Below, one piece after another: positions 52,686 to 61,700 of a stretch of DNA of 64,000 nt. The stretch comes from an uncultured Carboxylicivirga sp. (GTDB lineage Bacteria > Bacteroidota > Bacteroidia > Bacteroidales > Marinilabiliaceae). Below the pieces are notes generated by a model. It made no database searches. It saw only the letters and a list, made by a program, of their open reading frames with translations, and was not told the DNA's origin. The translations under genes were made by a program, and so were the position numbers. Numbering within the stretch: the stretch's first letter is position 1; every line of letters starts with the position of its first letter. The stretch covers positions 1-64,000 of the forward strand of contig CANLLN010000002.1 in the NCBI GenBank assembly GCA_947491945.1, in the 5' to 3' direction.

Positions 52686-53546
52686 TTAACGCAAGTGTTT
52701 ATATAGTATATTCATACTTTCGATACTGCCCGCTATATTAGTATTCTTAATAAGTGTACCGGCATATTGATAGTTGGCGCGTAGAAAGGTTTTATTCATG
52801 GGTAAGGAATTAAGTCGGGCAATGGTGTATAAAGAATAAATGCCCTGTCGCCTCATTTCGCTTTCCATGGCTTGCAATAAAAAGGTTGCCAAGCGATTAC
52901 CCTGATGCGCTTTTAGGGTGGCAAAATCAGTCATCTCAGCATTCCCGCCTTTGCGATCCACTTCAGCCGATGACACAGCGACCAACTTACCGTTACGCTC
53001 GGCTCCAAAATAATGCACATCATCCTGCATGCACTCGATCAAATACTCCGGATCGTGGATAGGAAATGGATAAGTATCGAAGATGGCATCATAAATATTG
53101 GCAATATCATCCACATCATCCACCGTTAAGCGCCTTATATTGTAGGGTGTTTCAAGTTGCTGCCGCTTTGCTTCGGTATGATAAAGCAAGCGTCCGAGAT
53201 CATGCAGCTTATTCGTTTCGATATGCAAAAGGCGATCCGCACTCAGAAACTTTGAGATAAAAAAAACATCCTCTCCTTCTTTGTAGAAATTGGGAATACT
53301 AGCCTCCAGAATAAAACCGTTAGCATAGAACAGCGGTGCAGCCCATTTGGGCACTTTACAAAACACCTTAGTATATCCCTGGTTGCGAGCCAGTGCAGTG
53401 AGTAACTGCGGCATACGCTCAGCATCGCGCTTATCGAGTTTCATCAAATATACGCGATCGTTATGTTTTCCATGCTGTATTAAAGAACCGTTTCCAACAC
53501 TTTCTACTACATCACTTACTATCGTCTCTTCTTTGTAAACGTTCAT
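52686..53546 (-). CDS. ablB: Beta-lysine N6-acetyltransferase
   Basis: The 286-residue protein matches AblB: an N-terminal domain (about 1-125) and a GNAT domain (about 130-280) with [38 protein letters not shown] and [20 protein letters not shown]. It acetylates the epsilon-amino group of beta-lysine to give N-epsilon-acetyl-beta-lysine, a compatible solute of salt-adapted methanogens and some bacteria. It overlaps the end of ablA by 35 bases, which couples the two steps. Confidence 0.92.
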   Translation of the reverse strand: MNVYKEETIVSDVVESVGNGSLIQHGKHNDRVYLMKLDKRDAERMPQLLTALARNQGYTKVFCKVPKWAAPLFYANGFILEASIPNFYKEGEDVFFISKFLSADRLLHIETNKLHDLGRLLYHTEAKRQQLETPYNIRRLTVDDVDDIANIYDAIFDTYPFPIHDPEYLIECMQDDVHYFGAERNGKLVAVSSAEVDRKGGNAEMTDFATLKAHQGNRLATFLLQAMESEMRRQGIYSLYTIARLNSLPMNKTFLRANYQYAGTLIKNTNIAGSIESMNILYKHLR

Positions 53547-54825
53547 TGTTTTCAGGTATTAAAGAAATTACATCTGAGGTATCAGATAACAAATTTTCAA
53601 TTCCAATGGCTTTCGATTCATCCCTCTCATCCATATTGAGTTCAAGATCACAATCGTTGCATTGATGGTCGCATAATTTATGGTCGTAGTTATCGGGCTC
53701 TTTATAGGTAGTAATAACCCCCTCGTAATTACGCAGCACTACCTTATTAGTACTCCACGAGAGAAGATAATTGGGCATCACCGGTATTTTTCCACCTCCT
53801 CCGGGGGCATCAATTACATAAGTAGGGCGGGCAAAACCACTGGTATGTCCCACCAGACTCTCCATAATCTCAATTCCTTTCCCAATAGGTGTGCGGAAAT
53901 GCGATAATCCTTCCGACAGGTCGCATTGATACAAATAATAAGGGCGTACCCTGTTCTGTACAAGCTTATGCAACAGTGATCGCATGATACGCGGGCAGTC
54001 GTTAACACCGGCCAACAAAACCGACTGATTACCTAAGGGAAAACCGCCATCGGCCAGCATTGCCAAAGCTTGTTTAGAGGAAGAGGTAATCTCATTGGGA
54101 TGGTTAAAATGGGTATTGATCCACAAGGGCTGATACTTTTTCAGTATACTCACCAGCCTATCGGTGATACGATAGGGCAATACCACGGGCATTCTTGTTC
54201 CTATACGAATGATTTCCACATGAGGGATAATGCTCAGTTCCGACAATAACCAGTCGAGCTTTTCGTCGGACAACATTAAGGGATCACCCCCCGAAAGCAG
54301 GACATCGCGCACCTGTGTGTTTTGACGTATATAATCAAGACCTTTCAGCATCTGCTCCTTAGCAGGAACGTAATCCGTATCACCTACCTTGCGCTTACGC
54401 GTGCAGTGACGACAATACATGGCACACATATTACTTACATGAAAAAGAACCCTGTCGGGGTAGCGGTGGGTAATACCTTCTACAGGACTATCTTTGTCTT
54501 CCGACAGTGGATCGGCCATCTCTGACTTGTGCACGGTAAGCTCTTCTACTCCACCAAAGGCCTGCTTAAAAACGGGGTCGTTACGGAAGTTATTCTGATC
54601 AATTAAAGAGAGGTAATAGGGCGTAATGGAGAGGGGAAACTTCTGGAAAGTTTCACCTAAAGCACTCCGTTCCTGAGGACTAAACTGAATGCCGGTGAGC
54701 TGCTCGAAGCGACTTAAATCGCGGATGCTGTTTCTAAGCTGCCATTTCCAGTCTTTCCACCGGGAGGCATTGCTGGGTTTTTCAATTCTATTTTCAATTT
54801 CTTGTTGAACATCGTTATATATCAT
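53512..54825 (-). CDS. ablA: Lysine 2,3-aminomutase
   Basis: The 437-residue protein is a radical SAM/PLP enzyme. The cluster motif CAMYCRHC gives Cys134, Cys138 and Cys141 and is followed by TRKRKVG. The PLP Lys346 lies in [14 protein letters not shown]-terminal CDHQCNDC group may bind zinc as in the clostridial enzyme. It converts L-alpha-lysine to L-beta-lysine. Together with the overlapping ablB this points to osmolyte synthesis; the same enzyme also begins lysine fermentation, but no other genes of that pathway are here. Confidence 0.94.
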   Translation of the reverse strand: MIYNDVQQEIENRIEKPSNASRWKDWKWQLRNSIRDLSRFEQLTGIQFSPQERSALGETFQKFPLSITPYYLSLIDQNNFRNDPVFKQAFGGVEELTVHKSEMADPLSEDKDSPVEGITHRYPDRVLFHVSNMCAMYCRHCTRKRKVGDTDYVPAKEQMLKGLDYIRQNTQVRDVLLSGGDPLMLSDEKLDWLLSELSIIPHVEIIRIGTRMPVVLPYRITDRLVSILKKYQPLWINTHFNHPNEITSSSKQALAMLADGGFPLGNQSVLLAGVNDCPRIMRSLLHKLVQNRVRPYYLYQCDLSEGLSHFRTPIGKGIEIMESLVGHTSGFARPTYVIDAPGGGGKIPVMPNYLLSWSTNKVVLRNYEGVITTYKEPDNYDHKLCDHQCNDCDLELNMDERDESKAIGIENLLSDTSDVISLIPENNERLQRRDDSK

Positions 54826-54852
54826 CTATCCTTTAAATTGTTTCTACACGAA

Positions 54853-54860
54853 CAAAATTA
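54853..54860 (-). promoter_or_regulatory. Candidate -7 promoter box for ablA
   Basis: The minus strand reads TAATTTTG, matching TAnnTTTG, 28 bases before the ablA ATG. No clear -33 box at normal spacing, which would suit activator-dependent or salt-regulated transcription. Confidence 0.45.
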
Positions 54861-54910
54861 TAAAAAATAAATAAAAAACCTAATAACAAGGTGCTAAAAC
54901 CCTCATATAG

Positions 54911-54923
54911 GCGCACTTTGCGC
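54911..54923. promoter_or_regulatory. Palindrome upstream of ablA, candidate operator
   Basis: GCGCA-CTT-TGCGC is a perfect 5+3+5 dyad centred about 60 bases upstream of the ablA -7 box. The adjacent MarR-type regulator is the candidate ligand. There is no direct evidence. Confidence 0.3.
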
Positions 54924-55206
54924 AACAATATGAATTACACTAATAAGTTGATATAATGTAGAATAAATAGGCCACCAAAGAGCCAATGGAAAATATCACG
55001 CAATTATTAAACCGGTCCGGCTTAAAATCAATTTGCTTGGGCAAGCCATAGCGTGATGCTAAAAGACAGAAGAACGCCGAAAAGCACCTTTTGTGTTATG
55101 AGGAGGGTTGAGCTCGGTGTCAAAATGCAGGCCACAAATAGGCTTGACGCCTTACATCATGACACTCGGTAAATTTCTAACTTAGTTAGCTTAGCTCACA
55201 TACGAC

Positions 55207-55695
55207 TTATAAATACCCATGAGGCTCACTATCGGCGCCTAGCATAATAATGGGCGAAGCATCTACCTGATCAATATCCAATAGGGCCACCAATGACTCA
55301 AGACCACTCTCCAGCTTCAGAAGCTCATCTTCACCCAATTTTTCCAAACGACGCGATAATTGATCGTGTAACAACGGAGGGATGGTTTTTAGCAACTCAT
55401 CGCCCGAGGAGGTAAGCACAATATTAGCCACCCGCTTATCGCCGGCCTTGGGAAGTCGAGCCAGGTAACCTTTCTTTTCCAGACGATTAATAATACCACT
55501 CACAGTACTCGAATTGAGGTTGACATAGCGCCTTATCTGCGCCTGTGTAGCCTGATAATTAGGCGACTCGCGCAGATAACTCAAACACAACACTTGGGGT
55601 ATACTAACTCCGTATTCCTTTTGTATTTTCTTCGATTCGATATCAATCGAGCGGACAATCTTCCGGATTTTAATTAATATCTCTTGCGTATCCAT
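55207..55695 (-). CDS. MarR-family transcriptional regulator
   Basis: The start is set at MDTQEILIKIRKIVRSIDIE because a -7 box with a -33 TTG lies just upstream (55722-55753); the longer frame to 55839 would start before that promoter. The 162-residue protein has the MarR winged helix: VSIPQVLCLSYLRES, the recognition helix QAQIRRYVNLNSSTVSGIIN, RLEKKGYLARLPKAGDKRV as the wing, and a C-terminal dimerisation helix pair. It precedes ablA in the same direction and may control the osmolyte cluster, in the way EctR does for ectoine genes; this link is inferred. Confidence 0.87.
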   Translation of the reverse strand: MDTQEILIKIRKIVRSIDIESKKIQKEYGVSIPQVLCLSYLRESPNYQATQAQIRRYVNLNSSTVSGIINRLEKKGYLARLPKAGDKRVANIVLTSSGDELLKTIPPLLHDQLSRRLEKLGEDELLKLESGLESLVALLDIDQVDASPIIMLGADSEPHGYL

Positions 55696-55721
55696 TTTAA
55701 ACGATGATTTATTTTTCGCTT

Positions 55722-55753
55722 CAAAGTTAGCCTTAAAATCACTATCTTCACAA
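55722..55753 (-). promoter_or_regulatory. Promoter of the MarR-family gene
   Basis: The minus strand reads TTG, 21 bases, TAACTTTG, a good match to the -33/-7 pattern. The -7 box lies 27 bases before the chosen ATG and supports the shorter start. Confidence 0.5.
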
Positions 55754-55972
55754 TTCACAAAGAAAGATTCGTTAACCCAACGATTCATCAGGGACCAGAC
55801 AGCCCCAGCAACCACCAGGAGCCTGCTTACATAATGCAATGAAGAGGATAAGGCATTTTAATTTAAAACTTCTCATCTGTCACCCTGGAATTGTTTTCTT
55901 GCGTTATATGTACAAAACACCAAGTGAAAAAACTAAACAACAATATCAATGCATTTATAAATTAGAAATAAG

Positions 55973-56431
55973 ATGATTAAAAGAGCAACGTTTATTTTAA
56001 TTCTGTTGGCGAGCATCATAATTTGTCACGCACAGCAAACAATAGAAGAACCGGTTAAGTGGAACTTTAAATTTGAAAAAATCAATAATTGGGAGATTAA
56101 AGTTATAGCCACCGCTGAAATAGATGAAGGCTGGAAATTGTATGGAGTTGATATTCCGGAAGATGGCCCCTTCCCCACAAGGCTCGTCATTGAAGAGAGT
56201 TCTGCGAATAAAGCTTTAAAGAAAACTATTGAAGTAACACCTTCATCGTTAAAATTTGACGATGTTTTCGAAATGGAGATACCTTTCTATAAAGAGAAGG
56301 CTATTTTCGCCATAAATGTTAGAGTTATCGATAGCAGCAAACCAATAAAGGGTTATGTTGAATTTATGTGCTGCAATGACGAGAAGTGCCTGCCACCATC
56401 AAACATTGACTTTGAATTTATGATAAAATAA
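55973..56431 (+). CDS. Stand-alone DsbD N-terminal-domain-like protein
   Basis: The 152-residue protein has a signal peptide ending ICHAQQ and a single immunoglobulin-like domain that matches nDsbD: EEPVKWNFKFEKINNWEIKV, GWKLYGVDIPEDGPFPTRL, and the active-site pair in FMCCNDEKCLPP. In DsbD this domain passes electrons from the membrane part to periplasmic partners. Here the membrane and thioredoxin domains are absent, so it must work with another reductase or have lost that task. It is monocistronic and followed by a terminator. Confidence 0.85.
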   Translation: MIKRATFILILLASIIICHAQQTIEEPVKWNFKFEKINNWEIKVIATAEIDEGWKLYGVDIPEDGPFPTRLVIEESSANKALKKTIEVTPSSLKFDDVFEMEIPFYKEKAIFAINVRVIDSSKPIKGYVEFMCCNDEKCLPPSNIDFEFMIK

Positions 56432-56837
56432 CCCCGCCAATCGAAAAATCAATAAATTAATAGTAAAGACAATTTTATTTTAATGATTTTTTAAAAGAAG
56501 AATGCCTGCCCAAAGCAGGCATTTTTATTTATGCATACCTCACACTGCAAATACAAAGACACTCTCCTATTTTTTACAGCATTATCGAAAAATTAAAAAT
56601 AAATCACTCCGTGCTCGAGGTAAAATTATCATACCCTATTGAGCTAAAAAACAGCAATAAATAGACCTTATGAATTAAGACTAAACAACTAACAGTATAG
56701 GTCTGATCCATAAAAGGAATTTTTCATTATCTAAAAATAACGCTTTATTTGTGACTTTTATCAAAGCTGGTTTGTTATTAAAATATAGATTCATAAAATT
56801 TCCAATAGGAAAAAAATAATTTTCATAGATCAAGGCA
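56432..56837. other. AT-rich intergenic spacer
   Basis: Apart from the terminator at 56501-56526, this 406-base spacer shows no gene. A weak promoter-like pair (TTTG, 19 bases, TAAAATTT, about 56770-56800) precedes the sigma gene. An AGACCT/AGGTCT dyad is near 56665-56705. A minus-strand frame here overlaps the sigma gene and is not accepted. Confidence 0.5.
56501..56526 (+). terminator. Terminator after the nDsbD-like gene
   Basis: Perfect 9-base arms AATGCCTGC and GCAGGCATT with a 5-base loop run into TTTTT, 70 bases after the stop codon. Confidence 0.88.
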
Positions 56838-57398
56838 ATGAAAATAGCCAATGTGCTAATAGAATATAATAGCGAGACGTTTAAAAAGATATTTAGCGAT
56901 CTTTTTCCGTCTATGTGTGCATTGGCTGGTCGCATTTTAAAAGATGATGATAAAGGCAAGGACATTGCTCAGGAGTCCTTTGTTAAGCTATGGAAAAATT
57001 CAGAGGAGGAATTCAGTGATGAGAATGCTTTGCGGGCATACCTTTACGTTCTTGTAAAAAACGCCTGCATCAGCCAAATACGAAAGGACAAAAGAAAGCT
57101 AAGTGCATCTATTGATGATCAATACCACCTGCCCCTTGAAGATCATTTTATTGATGAGATATTAAGAGAAGAGACCTACCGCCTGCTTAAGGTAGCAATT
57201 GACCAACTGTCTCCGCAAGCCCGTAAAGTTGTCAGGCTGGCTTTAAAAGGCTATAGCAACCAGGAGATTGCTAACGAGCTTAATGTAACATTGAATACCA
57301 TTAAAACAGTAAAGAAGCGAGCCTATAAATTTTTACGCGAAAAGCTTGGCCATCAGTTTGTTTTAATCTTACTGACTCAGCTTGTAAAGTTCTTTTAA
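56838..57398 (+). CDS. ECF RNA polymerase sigma factor (SusC/FecR-linked), second set
   Basis: The 186-residue protein has sigma region 2 (FKKIFSDLFPSMCALAGRIL, KDIAQESFVKLWKN, LRAYLYVLVKNACISQIRK) and region 4 (LSPQARKVVRLALKGYSNQE with IANELNVTLNTIKTVKKRAY). It is the start of the plus-strand sigma/FecR/STN-SusC/SusD locus and would direct transcription of the transporter genes on cargo sensing. It is a distant paralogue of the sigma at 28654-29205. Confidence 0.95.
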   Translation: MKIANVLIEYNSETFKKIFSDLFPSMCALAGRILKDDDKGKDIAQESFVKLWKNSEEEFSDENALRAYLYVLVKNACISQIRKDKRKLSASIDDQYHLPLEDHFIDEILREETYRLLKVAIDQLSPQARKVVRLALKGYSNQEIANELNVTLNTIKTVKKRAYKFLREKLGHQFVLILLTQLVKFF

Positions 57399-57487
57399 TT
57401 TTTTTTCACCACTCCTGTCACCCACCCATCCTACTTTTTGCGTCGTACTACCAATACAGCATTGCATTTTGTTGTAACTTATGAGTT

Positions 57488-58699
57488 ATGAGAAAAATAG
57501 AAGACCAATATAAGCATTCGAAACTACTCGCTGGAAAAGCGTTAGATTCACTAAACACACAGGAGCAGCTGAAGCTAAAAGAGTGGGAAAATAAAGGTAA
57601 AAATAAGGAAGTGGAGACTTCCATCCTTAACCTCGAAGCTTTTGACAGCTGGAGCGATAAGAGAGAACGTATTAATACAGAAGAACAGTGGCAGCGTTTC
57701 TTGTATACTTTGCAAAAAAGTAACATTCAAAATGCGACAAAGCCAAAAAATGACGCTAAAGTTCAATTATTTAGGGCCATTGCATCGATTGCAGCGGTGT
57801 TAATAGTTACCTTCTCCATTTACTATACTTACCAGATCGCTAAACCCACACAGCAGTCACAGGAACTTGTTAAGGCCAATATTCAACCCGGCACACCACA
57901 GGCCACTTTGTTATTAGGCAATGGACAAGAAGTTAGTTTAGAGTCTGCTACCGAAAAGATAATTGAAGAAGGTAACTTATCCATAGAGAACGAAAAAGGT
58001 GTTCTAGCCTATAATACAACTGAGAAAAAAATACCTGAAACAACTATAAACCAACTAATAACACCCAAAGGAGCAGAGTATCAGGTGGTTTTACCCGATG
58101 GCACAAAGGTATGGCTAAACTCCGATACAAAGTTAACGTATTCTGTTCCCTTTAATGACAGTGTACGCCAGGTTGAATTGAAAGGAGAGGCCTATTTTGA
58201 TGTAGCTACTAATGTGAATAAGCCTTTTGTAGTCGAATCGGGCAACCAGTCCATTGTAGTACTGGGTACAGAATTTAATATCACCTGCTATTCGGAAGAC
58301 GTTAATATAGTGACAACGCTTGTAGAAGGAAAAGTAAAAGTACAGCAAACTATCGATAAACAACGCATAACGGAAGACTACCTGCTTCCTAATGAACAGA
58401 TAGTTTTCAATAAAGAGACAAATTTACTAACAAAACAAAGTGTTGATGTAGAATTATATACAGCCTGGAAAGACGGTCGGTTTAAATTTAGAAATGAACC
58501 TCTGGAATCTTTCCTAACGAAAGTAGCACGCTGGTATGATGTTGAAATATATATTACTGATGAGAGTATAAAGAATCTGCGTTTTACAGGCGATTTGCCA
58601 CGATATAATAACATGTCAGATATATTAAATATCCTAGAGGCTGAGATGTCTGTTCATATTGACATTAAAGATGATAGTGTAATTTACGTATCAAAATAA
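57488..58699 (+). CDS. FecR-family anti-sigma factor, second set
   Basis: The 403-residue inner-membrane protein has a cytosolic N-terminal part, one membrane helix (about residues 95-112, AIASIAAVLIVTFSIYY), a periplasmic FecR domain (LITPKGAEYQVVLPDGTKVW to LVEGKVKVQQ) and a C-terminal DUF4974 domain (EPLESFLTKVARWYDVEIYI). It starts 89 bases after the sigma gene. It should hold the sigma until the STN domain of the downstream SusC signals. Confidence 0.95.
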   Translation: MRKIEDQYKHSKLLAGKALDSLNTQEQLKLKEWENKGKNKEVETSILNLEAFDSWSDKRERINTEEQWQRFLYTLQKSNIQNATKPKNDAKVQLFRAIASIAAVLIVTFSIYYTYQIAKPTQQSQELVKANIQPGTPQATLLLGNGQEVSLESATEKIIEEGNLSIENEKGVLAYNTTEKKIPETTINQLITPKGAEYQVVLPDGTKVWLNSDTKLTYSVPFNDSVRQVELKGEAYFDVATNVNKPFVVESGNQSIVVLGTEFNITCYSEDVNIVTTLVEGKVKVQQTIDKQRITEDYLLPNEQIVFNKETNLLTKQSVDVELYTAWKDGRFKFRNEPLESFLTKVARWYDVEIYITDESIKNLRFTGDLPRYNNMSDILNILEAEMSVHIDIKDDSVIYVSK

Positions 58700-58700
58700 A

Positions 58701-58722
58701 AGAGGGTGTTGCCGCACCCTCT
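58701..58722 (+). repeat. Hairpin between FecR and STN-SusC, second set
   Basis: Perfect 8-base arms AGAGGGTG and CACCCTCT with a 6-base loop begin 1 base after the FecR stop. No T-run follows, so it is probably an RNA-processing or stability element or a weak attenuator. The first sigma/FecR set has a hairpin in the same place. Confidence 0.55.
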
Positions 58723-58777
58723 CAGCTAACTGTATCCCCTTAAAAAAGAAAAACAATTAACAACTTACTTCAAATGT

Positions 58778-61700
58778 ATGAAAAATAAACGATTACCAAG
58801 GCCTTTTCAGCCACCTGGAAAGTCTTATAAAATATGGATGATTATGAGGCTGTCTTTTGCTTTAATCTTTAGCTCGGTACTGGCTGTTTCCGCTAGTTCT
58901 TATTCGCAATCAAAACTGGTGAGTTTAAAGGTTAAGAACATTAGCATTTCAAATTTATTTGAGGAAATTCGTAAGCAGAGCGGCTATAGTTTCTTTTTTA
59001 ACGAAACAAATGTGGCAGAGCTCAATACTGTTACTTTGCACAAAAACAATATAAGTGTTGAAGAGGTGCTAGAAGAAGTGCTGGCCAACACTAATTTAGA
59101 ATTTACGATGGTGGGTGATGTCATCGTAATTAAACCAAAGGAAGCAGATCTGGCATCTGATCAGCAAAACGAAACCAAGATTATTAAAGGCCGTGTTACC
59201 GATGCCCAAACAGGCGAAAGCCTGCCGGGAGTTAATGTGTTGGTAAAAGACGGTATTTTAGGAACCGTAACAGATATTGACGGTAATTTTATTCTCAAAT
59301 CACCCAAGCCGGTAAAAACACTCGTATTTTCTTTCATAGGCTACGAAGCCCTGGAGTTAGCAGTGCAAGGTCAGACAGAATTGAACGTGAAGTTGGTGAC
59401 TGAGATGCTGGAGCTCGGGGAGGTTGTTGCAACAGGTTATTACACTGTTGATAAACGAGAGCTAACCAGCTCAATAGCTTCTGTTAAAGCGGAAGATTTG
59501 GACATGATGGGAGCCTTAAGTGTTGATAGAATGCTGGAAGGTAAAGCGGCTGGCTTGATGGTAACAAACATTAGCTCAACACCGGGGGCAGCATCAAAGG
59601 TAAGAATTCGCGGCGGAAGTACTTTTACAGGCAATCAAAGTCCGCTATGGGTAATTGATGGGGTAATATATGAGGATCCGGTTCCTTTAACTGCAGATGA
59701 AATCAATAGTTTTGACAATATCAATTTGATTGGTAATGCACTTACGGGTATTAATCCGCAGGATATTGCTAAAATTGACATACTTAAAGACGCATCAGCC
59801 ACAGCAATTTATGGTACCCGTGCAGCTAATGGTGTGATTGTTATTACCACTAAGCGGGGTAAAGAAGGGAGCGCTTCGCTATCATACTCTGGCGGTTTGA
59901 GCTTTGTGCAGGCACCTGCGTACACCGATCTGGATCTGATGAACTCAAAGGAGCGTATTGCTGTATCCCGAGAGATGTATGAAAAGAACCTGGGTTTTTC
60001 TCAGCAATACACCAATGTAGATCGTTTGGGGTACGAAGGCGCACTGTTAAACCTCTGGGACGGAAGCTATAACTTCGATCAGTTTCAGAACCAAGTATCC
60101 TACCTGGAGACATTGAATGCAGATTGGTTTGGAGAGCTTTATCAACCCGCCATAAGCCAAAAGCATTCTGTTAGTGCATCAGGAGGATCTAAGGGAACGC
60201 GCTATTACTTATCAGTAGGTTACGATGACCAACAAGGAACAGACAAAGGTGTCGATTTAAATCGTATCACTGCCCGTTCAAACATAGATTTAGATCTGAG
60301 AGATAACCTCTTGCTATCGTTCCAGTTAAACGGTTCGGTTCAAAAAGCAAAATATAACCACAATTCAATTAACCTGTTTAATGAAGCTTACTACACGAGC
60401 CGTGCGGTACCTATTTATGGAGAAGATGGCGAGTACTTCTTTCAGAGTAAAGAAATTTACGACCCGAATGGTGCAAATAATCTTGTTTACGGAAGGTACA
60501 ACATCTTGCGCGAAATGGAGAACTCTGAACGCAATATCACCAATAAGGATTTTGCTTTAACAGCTTCTCTGAAGTGGAAATTCCTAAAGAACTTCCGCCT
60601 GAATACAATGTTAAGCTATCGTAATACTACGAACCTGAAGGAAGAGTGGATTACTGAAGATACATGGTATGTAGCTAAGCTTAGAACCTATGATCAGTTT
60701 GAAGAACTCATAGAGGATAATATAAATGAAGGTGCCATGGTTCCCTTTGGTGGTATCTATAACGGGGGAATGATGAGCCAAGATACCTATTCTTTAAGAA
60801 ATCAGCTCAACTTTAATAAAGTGCTCAAAGAAAAGCACGTAATTAATGTGAATCTGGGACAGGAAATTCGTTCTGCACAATATTGGGGTGCAACAGGCTT
60901 TGCTGTGCCAGGCTATAATCATTACCAGGGTCGCGGATTTATTAGTTTGCCAAAAGTGAGTTCAACGGCCGGCACTGTAGGACTTGATTTTTCAGAGTAT
61001 GATTATGATTATGCGTTCAATTGGTTAACTAACCAAGGTAGTCAGTCGGTATATCCAAGCATTACCGATCAGCTTAAAAATACCTTCTCATTATTTGCCA
61101 TTTTCAACTATGTGTATAATAACCGCTACGTGGTGAATTTCAATATGCGAAGCGACGGTTCGAATACTTTTGGACAATATCAACGCTACAAGTTTAAGCC
61201 AACCTGGTCAGCATCCGGTAGGTGGAATATTCATAATGAGAATTTCTTGAGCCATTTTGAGTTTTTCGATGAACTGGCTTTACGGGCATCTTATGGTGTC
61301 AGGGGAACAATGCCCAATACAACACCCTATCTGATCATTAGAGATTACGGTCGAAATGAGGTGGTTTACAGCCCGGAGACGATTGCTCAATTATCCAGTT
61401 TTCCGAATGCCAATTTGCGCTGGGAAAAATCAGAAACAGTAAATGCAGGATTAAACTATAGCATCTTAAATGGTCGTATTAGTGGCGCTTTCGATTATGC
61501 CTATACCAAAAGTTCTGACCTTATCCAGTTACGTCCGGTATCTCTGGTAAACGGAACCAGTACACAGGCTTATAACTCCGGCATTAAAGATGTTACAAGT
61601 TATGAGTTCACCATTCATACGGTTAACATCAAGAAAAGGAATTTTGGTTGGAGCACCAACTTTAACTTCTCGTATGACAAAGACCGTGTTTTAAAAGGCT

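Larger units (their letters stand above)
54826..55206. other. Non-coding spacer between the MarR and ablA genes, candidate control region
   Basis: This 381-base stretch holds no convincing gene. Near ablA it carries a -7 match (TAATTTTG on the minus strand at 54853-54860), 28 bases from the start codon. Upstream of it lies a palindrome GCGCA-CTT-TGCGC (54911-54923), and next to the MarR stop a second one, CTAAC-TTA-GTTAG (55177-55189). These are candidate sites for the MarR-type regulator. The remainder is AT-rich. Confidence 0.45.

Noticed and set aside
53512-54825. ablA as the first step of lysine fermentation
   Set aside because: None of the later genes of that pathway (5,6-aminomutase, 3,5-diaminohexanoate dehydrogenase, keto-acid cleavage enzyme) is near, while ablB overlaps it.
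55696-55839. N-terminal extension of the MarR gene
   Set aside because: A promoter (TTG, 21 bases, TAACTTTG) lies within this stretch and the extension does not resemble MarR proteins.
56681-56965. Minus-strand frame of 94 codons overlapping the second sigma gene
   Set aside because: It lies antisense to conserved sigma region 2, has no family features and no promoter.
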